The translations under genes and the position numbers were made by a program. Below are positions 28,906 through 64,000 of a stretch of 64,000 nucleotides of DNA, in pieces (position 1 is the first letter of the stretch; every line of letters begins with the position of its first letter). Below the pieces are notes generated by a model, which saw nothing but the letters and a program-made list of their open reading frames with translations, was not told where the DNA came from and made no database searches. This DNA comes from Tubiluchus corallicola (Eukaryota; Priapulida; Priapulimorpha; Priapulimorphida; Tubiluchidae), in contig JAQGDQ010000616.1 of assembly GCA_030141605.1 (NCBI GenBank), positions 62,001 to 126,000 on the forward strand. Reading direction: 5' to 3'.

Positions 28906-31360
28906 CTCTGTAACTGCAAAAAAAATGATAGAATGAAAGTACTTTTGGTGAAAACGGAAAATGGAAACAGCAAGATTTGAACTCATCTATAATATTTGTT
29001 TGGGTATTAATTTGCTTTTGTCTATTGTCTTGTTTGTTTGTTTTTGTGTGTTTGTTTTTTGTTTGTTTGCTTGTTTGTTGTTTATTTGCTTGCCTGCTTG
29101 TTTGCTTGCTTGCTTATTTGTTTGGTTGCTTGTTAATTAATAAGTACTTTACAATTATGTACGGATTTACTCATGATTGCCTCAGTAGAGAACTTTACTT
29201 TTAGCAACGAGAAAAAAAATCGTGTTTAGCAAAATCTGCTTTTTTACTGCATCAAACACAGGGCCTAATAATGTTGCTAACACACCACATACAGTTTACT
29301 TACTGGTATGCTAACGTGAACTAACCGACACTGAGTTCTGGGAACTTCTGACCAGTAGAACGGGCATCAAAATGAATTACGTAAATAAATAACATACAAT
29401 AGTCATTCTTTGTCAACTGTGATAAGATCCAACTCGCAAATATGACGCTGTTTACATTATTGTAGACTGTACAAAACTCACTTAAGAAAATTTAATGGCT
29501 CTTAGATGCCTTGTAACTTGTAATGAAGTAACATGTCTTAAATATTCACAGCCGTCTAGCACGATGCAAAACGTCAGGCTCTCGTTCACGGGTTGCTGAA
29601 CAGTAATTGCAAAAGATTTTTCTGGGTAGATTCACCTGTTTCAGCTGCTCTCCGGATGCGGTTACCATGGAAACGGATTCCATGCGAGCTGCCTAATGAT
29701 TAGATGTTTATCGACGCGTAGTGGTTTTACCAAGGGTTTCATCTGAAGACAGTCATCACGCGCGACAGCTAACCTTAATTAATTCACGAAATCAATAAAG
29801 AAATATTTAATTTTATGTTTCATATGACTGACAGGTTATATAATTGCAGACTTGGCGTCTGTTAAATATGGGCATATGCAAAGTTAGGTGCTTATTAACT
29901 GTAACGCAAATACTAAAAACTAGTTGAAAATTTTAATTGTCCTCCATGTAAAAATAAGATTGTACTGATTGTATACCTGTGGTTTCAGGCAACCTTGTGG
30001 ATTTTAATGACGTAGGCCCTATAAACTGCAGAGTTATAGTTAAGTGGGGTTTACCTAGCGTACCCGGAATGCGTAAACATTACGCACCTGCGGAATAACT
30101 GCAGGATAAAAAATCAATAGGAAATAGCTGCAGAAAAAAAATAACGCAGATCTAATAAACGGGTATATTGAAAATAATACAGTGGACTCTCGTTATAAGA
30201 ATCACCTCGGGAGAAGGCAAAGTGATTCTTATACGTGTGATTCTTGTAACGAGAGTCCACTGTATAAACCGATTTTATCTATTTCGCACCCCGAAAACGC
30301 ATACGCATGTCGCATGCTAGGTACTAAACTTCTACTAAAACGCTACTAAACTTCCCAGAATATTAACTAAACTTAACTTACCAGTACTGGTAAAGTCATA
30401 AAGTACATAACACTATTAACAAGCAGTGTAAAAATGATATTAAACTACCAGTTAAAATAACTACAGTCTACAAAAACGATGTTTTTATGGTCGCTTAGTT
30501 ACTTTTGATTACACTACAAGTAACTCAATCACACGTCATGACAAAAACGTAATAGATCTACAGACTACGGTGTGTTTAGAAACTTAAAATTTTAATGCAG
30601 CAAATGAAATCCCGAATTCGTAAACTACAGTAAAGCCAATCAAACTCATGGGCCAAATAATTCAAAATGCAACAAAATATTCCAGAACCCCATATTGTTG
30701 AAGCCATTTTTGGTACAGGTGTTATGAGTATCACTTGCAGCTGTTAGTTTACAAATAAACTATAATATACTATATAAATCTTACACACTAAAGAAATATA
30801 TTAAAAAGTCAAGCATTGTATGAACTCTTGTCTTTGAAGTTTGTTATACATCTTACGATAATAAATATAATAATTAGCTAGGTGGCCTAATTAATACTGA
30901 AAATATTACGTCGGTTATCATGGTACATCGAACTAAAATAAATACGAAAATTACATTTTCCATAAGACCTAGAATAGACCTAACTTTTCATAGCGCAAAA
31001 AACCTGCAAATAATCAAATTTATTATTTTTTTACTATTATTCGTCTTATAGGTAATATTTGCACAACTTACTCGGTTATTTTGGTATTAATAAATCTGAC
31101 ATGGCCCCACTGCGAGTTCACAACAAGGTGTGCTTGGTGTCAGCAAGCCATCACATTCTAAACAATCTGTTAATATGCTTCACACAATCTGCTAGAAACC
31201 CCATCGTGACACGGACACGTTCCCGGCAACTTGAGTCTGCTGCAACGGGTTTCTTTGTTAGCCACGCCTTTGAATAGTACAACGCACACGATTGGATGCC
31301 TGAATGGCAAGCTAGTCAAATCAGAATAACGGGTACTCATGAGCCATCACAATAAACAAT
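28906..31360. other. Divergent interval between RD3 and BRK1
   Basis: Holds the promoters of both genes. There is a TTTG/CTTG-rich low-complexity run at about 29015-29135 and a fold-back element at 30180-30262. No coding match. Confidence 0.5.
30180..30262. mobile_element. 83-bp Tigger/pogo-like fold-back MITE
   Basis: The arms CAGTGGACTCTCGTTATAAG and (reversed) CAGTGGACTCTCGTTACAAG continue into GAATCAC. A TA dinucleotide flanks both ends, as expected for a Tc1/mariner-type target duplication. Confidence 0.8.
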
Positions 31361-34300
31361 ATGGCCGGGGGACAGCATGATGAAACTGTAACTGTTCAAA
31401 AACAAATTCAGCAAGATTGGGCTAATAGAGAATACATTGAAGTGATAACTGGGAGCATTAAGAAGATCGCCGATTTTTTGAACTCCTTTGGTTAGTTTTT
31501 AGTTCATGGAATTGTCTCCCAAGTAACGCAATAGTTTTAAAGAACATATCATAGTTAAGTGAAATTAAAAAGTGTAATGGGAGCGGCGCGCTCACCGTAT
31601 AAGGTTTTTAATACTTCGGTTATGTTTTTCCATGAGAAGTATTTGATTGGAGCATCTTCACAAAACTGGGCTAGTATTATTGTACGAAATTATACTATTA
31701 CTATTTAGCATTATGATAATACTTTGGCATGAAGGACGCTATTAGTATAATGCTAGCCCAGTTTTGTGCTGTACCAGACTATACGAGACTCCTGCTTCTT
31801 GTTCGTCACACTAGTTAGTTATAACGTTATCAATGTGTGGTTGTATACCCTTAAAATAACAGTATATTATCAAGTCATGCGACAATGAAAATACTAGTGA
31901 TGGTGCTGCAGCATGGATTTTAAATTACTGTGTATACGGTATTTGTATTCATTTCCGGTACACCATCTGGCAGTGTGCCAAATGACCTAATTTACATACT
32001 CTGCTAAGTGACTGTTTTCACAGTATTACACATCTGCTTGTTGGTTGAAATTCACCGTTTAGATTCCTTAGTAAAATACTGCTAGCTTGATATTTTGCAG
32101 GTAGTTTACCAGTCAGATACTCAAATAGTTGCTAAAACGAATCCTGCTGCAAGCCTGTAACAACAAAATTTTATTTATAGCTTAGCTAAAATAAGCCTAG
32201 CTTGGTGGTTGACTTTGGTAACTTTTAGTTTTTCGCCACCCTTTCACCAATCACTTGAATATCATTAACTCAGATAATTTATTCATTTAATAATCTCGTC
32301 ACTTTGTATTATATTATCGTTTCATGCTTTGTGTTTTTCTTGTAAAAAAGGTGATAAATAAAGATACTTACTTACTTACTAAAGTTCAATAATTTCCTTT
32401 AGCCCAACATGCGCTGACCGTACAAACCATATAAAATATTTTTGAAGCACACAGCAATCAAAACCTATTGAGACTAAATAAAAAAAGTTCCTGTTGTGTT
32501 TTGTTTCTCTCGGAAAGCTCGTAGAGAAAACCAGAAAACACTTCATCAAATTAAACTAGTTTATTAAGCGAGAATTCTACAACACAAAAGTATGAAGGAA
32601 CATGAAATGATTACACTAAACGTGAAAATCTGGAAAACGTTTGAGTGTATCTGAAAATGTAAGTATACAAGAGAATGTGTAAGTGGCATCCGTGTGCTCC
32701 CCTCTCAGCGGCCTGCTTCGCCTTATATAGAGCGCCCAAGTTGCTTCCAGAAGTTTTGTTCCAGAACATTCCACACGGTAAGATGATCATTCCAACGGAA
32801 CATTCTACAATGTTCCATGTAATTCTAATAGACGCCAGCGATCTCCACAACAGTTCCTTTGTATACATTGTCATCATCTTTTATATGCATTTCAGTCCTC
32901 TTGGGGATATGTCAAAGAACGATAATATGGAATAGTGGAACGTTGAAAACCATTAAAAAGATAATCAAAGAGGATTTATAAAATTACCTGCTCTGCATCC
33001 ATACTTATGGATCTGTTTTTGCTTTTTCGTTAGATATGTCTTGCCGTGCCAGATTAGCAACTTTGAATGAAAAGCTCACCGACCTTGAAAGAAGAATTGA
33101 ATATCTAGAAGCACGGGTAAAATATTTAAGCAATTTCATCTTGTATTTTGCTAAAACTTGTACGAAACCTGATGGCTTGGAGAAACATCGTAATTTCTGC
33201 CCAGCTAGCTGTAGAACCTGCACAGCAGCTTCTGATGCGAAAGGATTTCAGCTGAAGAACTTTTTATTTTAACTCCTTCAGGACCGCACGATTCAAAATA
33301 GGTTGTATAAGACCTATGTCTTTTCTGCTACTGTATGAGCACAGACATAGCTAAATGATTATAGATTAGGTCAGGGGTGTGCAAATTTTGGCTGGCCGAG
33401 AGAATTTGTGCAGCCCGCGAAGAGATTTGTCAACCTAATGAAAGTGCGGCCTGGGCGATTAATTGAGTGTATCCAGCTGAAGTCCGTGCCACGATACCAA
33501 AGATAGTGTGGTTAGTTTTTTCTACTAGATCGGATGCCATTAACCCTTACAAGATGGTTGTAACTTAATGTCACTGTACTACACAGACTGTGTGACACAC
33601 ATTACTAATATGCATTGTAATGAAATTACCACTATCTGTCCTGAAAGTAGAAATATATGGTTTGTAATATAAATTTTAATAACTTCTAAAATAGTTTCTT
33701 GAGTGTAGTAGTAATGATGTACGCAGGTCGGATGCAAAAAATCGTTATTAGGCCTTTCTGTACTTGGCTCCTTCATCAAACTGCCTGTGGCCCGCAGGAA
33801 TTGCGGGAAAGTTTAATGTGGCCCAGCTAGTCAGATAATTTGCACTCCCCTGGATTATATACTGTTAGGAATCACAGCTATCCAATCATATTATTTGTTT
33901 AAACATTTATAGGTCATTTCATTACATTAAATTAAGAAAAACACGCACTTTTCAGTTACTCCAACTTAGCCTATTGAGTAGTTTTGTCTGGTGTACGCTT
34001 GCGTGAATGTACACACTATTTTATTGATCGCCTGCTTGCTACAGCCCAAGCTGTGCAGTGTTCTGCTGATATTCCAGGAAAAACCAACCGATCGGCCAAT
34101 GAGAAATTAGGGTTGTTTCTTCTTTTAACAGGAATTTAACAGGTGCGACAATTTACCAAGTGTTCAAATTGTCTTGGCTAAATTTAAAAATTCGTAGAGC
34201 TGGGAAGTTTATTTGTTATTGATTTTATTTAATATTTTATTATCTAATTAAGTGCACAAAGCAATTAAATCATATGATATCGATCATGACACCTTAATTA

Positions 34301-34835
34301 ATTTTGCTCCATTATCATTTTCAGACGTCTGCGTCCTACATTGTCTATTTCATGAACATTAATTGTTTTAAATGCATAATAGGTATTACCTGCTATTTTT
34401 TTGTATTACAAATGAATAATTGGTATTAATTGCCGTTTTTTGTATTATAAGTCTTTACTTAAAAATTTAAGGTACCCTTTTATTTTCATACAGCAATAAT
34501 TGTATACCACTCAGATTGGAAACAGGACGGTTGTTTTACTTGAATTAGGTACAGCGCACGAGAACCGCCCCGGACACTTATTTTAATGGCATCAGGGATT
34601 CAGGGTCTGACTAGATCGTGTTGTCCTCGCCACCTGTTGTTAAAATCATTAACTAGTGGCATAATGGATCTGATATTGAAACTGGTCATAGAACGTGTCA
34701 TATGTGGCTAATGGTGCATTTTGCCAACTCATTTGTTTTTTAAGGAAATAATATAATGTACAGTTTTTTGTGTTTGCGTAGTTCAAAATTATTTTGTATA
34801 TATCTTAGGTGACTAAAGGTGAAACGTTAACTTGA
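31361..34835 (+). CDS. BRK1: BRK1 (BRICK1/HSPC300), WAVE complex subunit, 3 exons
   Basis: Exons are 31361-31490, 33034-33116 and 34809-34835, joining in phase to 79 residues (human BRK1 has 75). The N-terminus is [20 protein letters not shown], followed by [19 protein letters not shown]. Exon 2 encodes [20 protein letters not shown] and EYLEARV-type coiled coil. The 27-nt last exon encodes VTKGETLT and the stop, identical to the vertebrate C-terminus. It was found only by looking past the read-through frame after exon 2 (donor CACGG|GTAAAA, acceptor ATCTTAG|GTGACT). BRK1 is a single helix that nucleates the WAVE regulatory complex (SCAR, ABI, NAP1, SRA1) for Arp2/3-driven actin assembly. Intron 1 carries an antisense solo LTR and a fold-back element; intron 2 carries a hAT relic. 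Confidence 0.97.
31659..31769. mobile_element. 111-bp fold-back element in BRK1 intron 1
   Basis: The arms CACAAAACTGGGCTAGTATT and (reversed) CACAAAACTGGGCTAGCATT form a long stem. Probably a MITE; no clear target duplication seen. Confidence 0.55.
32492..32852 (-). mobile_element. Solo LTR (361 bp) with heat-shock-element motifs, in BRK1 intron 1
   Basis: The element ends TGTTGTG and CACAACA, the TG...CA inverted ends of an LTR, and is flanked by a perfect 5-bp duplication GTTCC (32487-32491 and 32853-32857). On the minus strand it reads as a promoter: repeated GAAnnTTC modules (including GGAATGTTCTGGAAC and CTTCTGGAAG) at 32745-32815, then CTATATAAGGC at about 32718-32728. AATAAA follows at 32560-32565. 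No internal retrotransposon coding region is present, so this is a solo LTR left by recombination. It is antisense to BRK1. Family unknown; the 5-bp duplication fits several LTR groups. Confidence 0.8.
32745..32815 (-). promoter_or_regulatory. Cluster of heat-shock-element-like motifs upstream of a TATA box
   Basis: The three-module GAA-TG-TTC-TG-GAA site, the nearby TTCTGGAA and a further GAATGTTCC fit the HSF1 consensus. The nearest motif sits about 20 bp from CTATATAAGG, an arrangement like Hsp70 promoters. Confidence 0.6.
33372..33852. mobile_element. hAT-Charlie-like non-autonomous element (481 bp) in BRK1 intron 2
   Basis: Ends CAGGGGTGTGCAAATT and (reversed) CAGGGGAGTGCAAATT, flanked by GATTAGGT and GATTATAT (6 of 8 match). 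Subterminal GGCTGGCCGAGA-type and GTGGCCCAGCTAG sequence resembles Charlie-type hAT ends. No transposase frame. Confidence 0.75.
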
Positions 34836-36940
34836 TCCTGAATGAAGAAACATGGTGTGTGTCAACATGAGTCCACTTTTCTACATGTAGTTCAGTTTTG
34901 CTATTTATTTTCTGTTCAAAGTGTGACATCAGTTAACTAAAACAAATACAGTCAACCCTCATTAAACTGGACTAATGGGAGGGGTGGGTGGTCCGGTTTA
35001 GCCGATTGTCCGATTTATCCGATATGCCTATATATGGTCATATATATTCATATATTCTATATATGCCAGAAATTAATTTTTGTTTTAGTCATTTAGTATG
35101 GTAAATGAAGAATCATTGAAATACAATTAGATACTTTAAAACTATTGCAGTTTTCTGTTAACACATTATGATTTGCATAGACTAAGCTGTTATAGTTAAA
35201 CTCTTATATATTAACTAGTACCTTAAACTGTATATTGAATTTGACAGTCATTTGCTAATGGATAATATTATGATAATAAGTAAGCGGTCGTAATCTTTAA
35301 GTTTTGAATGGAGTGACTAAAACTACACAGAGTTTGTAAACTGTCAATTGCTAATGAATACTATAATAAGTAAGCAGCTATAATTTTTAAGTTTCTTATG
35401 TAGTTGCTTGAATTGTACATATAAATTTGCATACAGCTAATTGCTGTATTTGCTAACAACGAATGACATTATTTGTTGTTGACTAACTGTGAAGTAAACA
35501 ATAACTGAAATATTAAAAAAGGTAAACAACTATTTTCATAATAATTTCTACATATTTAATAAGGTCTGAAAACCTTATTGTTAAATTTTCATAGACTGTT
35601 TTTTATAAACGTTTATTTGCCTTTAATTGCTTTTGGCAAGCAGCAAATAAATGCTGATCAAATTGCCTCGGGTTGCAAAATTAACAGGAAAAAAATCTAT
35701 CACAATTCCATTTGTTAATTAAGGTAATTAAAATGGTTAGATAAATCAATATATTGCTGTACCAAGTCAAATATGATGATGATGTTGTGTTCGTAACTTA
35801 GTAGAGAACTACCAGAAAGAAAAACTGACATTTTTAATTGTGGGTCAAGGTTATTTATATTAAAAGGTAATATGTTTGTTTGTTTGTTTGTTTGTTTATT
35901 ATTTCCCTTATTACTGTGAATGAAGTTGACTAGGACTATTAGTACTTTCTTCAAATTAAGGTTAGCCAGCTGGTCGCTGTGGTGCAAAATCATTGATTTT
36001 TTCTGTATTTCAAGTTATACAGATATATTATTACTAGTCATCAAATCTTGATTTATAAAAAATGCTACTGAAATATTAAACTGAAGTGTTTGTATAAACA
36101 GTTTATTATAATTAATTTCATATTCATTGTAATTTTATAATAATTTCATGATGAAACTGATACAGTTACATTCCTGGGAATTACATTTTACGACTCATAA
36201 AAAAGAGTTAGCATTATTATGCATTTACGCTATAAAAACATATTTATAAGGCACTTGTTTCAGCATATAGCAATATTGTATATACATTGTAGAGTTTACA
36301 ATAATAATATGTTTTTATCAAGTATGAAATATTTTGTTTTATTTGTGAATCGCAGAATTTATATATGATTTGTGTAGAGCAACATCCAGAGTGCATGCGT
36401 TACCGTGGAGATGTCTACTAACTTGTTACAAACTTTGTGTAAAAAAACATGCGCACAGAAGTAAAATATCAAAAATCAAAAGTTCGCATCCTTTACGCAG
36501 TTCCATGTAGAAGCAGTTCCGTGTAGAAGCATTCTCAATTATGGGCTTAATATTTGCAATTGGCCTGTACTAGCTTCGCAGAAAGTTTTCAAGTTTAGCA
36601 GCTTATAATGTTCTTCCTTCCTTGCAAATAGGTGACACCGCATGCATAATGTACTAAATTGACGCATCATTCAAGTAAATCATAAATTTGCATTTGACTC
36701 ATGTTGCAGTGTTGACTCATGTTGGCTATTAATGACAGTCATGTTGTTAGACTAAAATACCATATTAACTTGTAAGTAATAAACGCAGTACAAATTTCTC
36801 ACTAATTTTTGCAGTTGTTCACGACTAGATTCATTGAATTAAAGCACGTTTGTGGAAATTATAATGGTTGGTGTCACGAAAAACACTGAAGAGATCCCTC
36901 GGATGAACAATCGTGTTTGTTTATATAAAAAATTTCAGCA
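34836..36940. other. Interval between BRK1 and the convergent FN3/thioredoxin gene
   Basis: 3' ends of both genes. It contains one Tigger-like end at 34949-35035 and a (TTTG)n run at 35877-35899. Otherwise AT-rich with no coding match. Confidence 0.5.
34949..35035 (+). mobile_element. Single Tigger/pogo-like transposon end
   Basis: CAGTCAACCCTCATTAAACT, then GGACTAATGGGAGGGG and CCGGTTTAGCCGATTGTCCG, is the typical start of Tigger elements, preceded by TA. I did not find the matching right end nearby, so it is truncated. Confidence 0.55.
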
Positions 36941-63536
<26,596 letters not shown>

Positions 63537-64000
63537 CTAAATAATAAAACATATTTATTTAGTGTGTGTATTTATTTACCATGTGTTTACCGTATAGCAC
63601 TTATAATATTAGTTCTATTAATGAAGTTATATATATATATATATATATGTAAGAAAATCTAGTAGCCTAAATCATTCTACAAGCAAGATTATCCAACATT
63701 CAGCTATAGGTCTAAATAATATGAATGTTTGTGTCAGGACCAAATGACCATCATTAAAAATGAAAGTCTAAACCAGTAAAGGTGTGTTATTTTCGTATAC
63801 ACACGCCGTTAATAATGTTACCAAGGACAATATGGCAGAAGAAATCACCGGAAAGCAGTTTTTAGAGAAATCACCAATCCATTTAATGAACAGAGTCACT
63901 GTTGCTTAACTTTGGTTGCTAAGCAAGCACCTTAGCCACTTGGCTTTTCCTGTTGCCTATAAAAAACAGATTATAATTGTTGACGTTGATGTGCTATCGT
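63537..64000. other. Upstream intron of the FN3 gene to the right edge
   Basis: A short (TA)n run lies at about 63629-63650. No further exon with a supportable acceptor and donor was found; earlier exons lie beyond the window. Confidence 0.45.

Noticed and set aside
28723-28986. RD3 start further upstream in the same open frame
   Set aside because: The Met at 28905 matches the RD3 N-terminus and directly follows a TTACAG acceptor-like site; upstream residues match nothing.
32611-32935. Overlapping frames on both strands near 32.7 kb
   Set aside because: They fall in and around the solo LTR promoter region and match no protein.
33117-33272. Longer C-terminus for BRK1 by read-through of exon 2
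   Set aside because: CACGG|GTAAAA is a usable donor and a downstream 27-nt exon restores the conserved VTKGETLT ending.

Overview
The window is animal (metazoan) nuclear DNA. Coding sequence lies in short exons with GT-AG or GC-AG introns, AATAAA signals follow several genes, the DNA is AT-rich, and the introns are full of transposon debris and tandem arrays. Every recognised gene has a clear vertebrate relative (ALDH1L2, EFCAB10, NIP7, MXRA7, PRUNE1, TMEM187, RD3, BRK1). Introns of 0.3-15 kb, 5S- and tRNA-derived SINEs, and hAT, Tigger-like and LINE relics suggest an invertebrate, possibly a deuterostome. I cannot name the species.

Layout. 1-5.0 kb (-): the 5' part of a mitochondrial ALDH1L2-like 10-formyl-THF dehydrogenase. 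It runs off the left edge and starts 233 bp from the divergent EFCAB10 gene. 5.2-24.6 kb (+): EFCAB10, four exons with a 15.2-kb first intron. That intron hosts three genes without coding introns: NIP7 (-), an MXRA7-like gene (+) and a PRUNE exopolyphosphatase (+). 24.8-25.6 kb (+): TMEM187, starting about 170 bp after the EFCAB10 poly(A) signal. 27.2-28.9 kb (-): RD3, two coding exons. 31.4-34.8 kb (+): BRK1, three exons, with a 361-bp antisense solo LTR in intron 1 that carries heat-shock-element motifs. 36.9 kb to beyond 63.5 kb (-): the last 19 coding exons (about 1,285 residues) of a large gene I do not recognise. It encodes about eight FN3 domains, a thioredoxin-like domain with a CxxS motif, and a Ser/Arg-rich tail. 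Every one of its exon joins was checked for reading phase.

The genes are not an obvious pathway. They are housekeeping (NIP7, BRK1), metabolic (ALDH1L2, PRUNE), ciliary or photoreceptor related (EFCAB10, RD3) and membrane (TMEM187, MXRA7-like) functions.

The most unusual signals are in the FN3/thioredoxin gene. Two of its minisatellites straddle exon-intron junctions, so they carry about 7 copies of a 5' splice site and about 10 copies of a 3' splice site. Two further arrays repeat splice-donor-like motifs 11 to 13 times. Also notable are the solo LTR with heat-shock motifs, acceptor-like sequences just upstream of several start codons (5' UTR introns or spliced-leader trans-splicing), and two GC-AG introns supported by reading phase.
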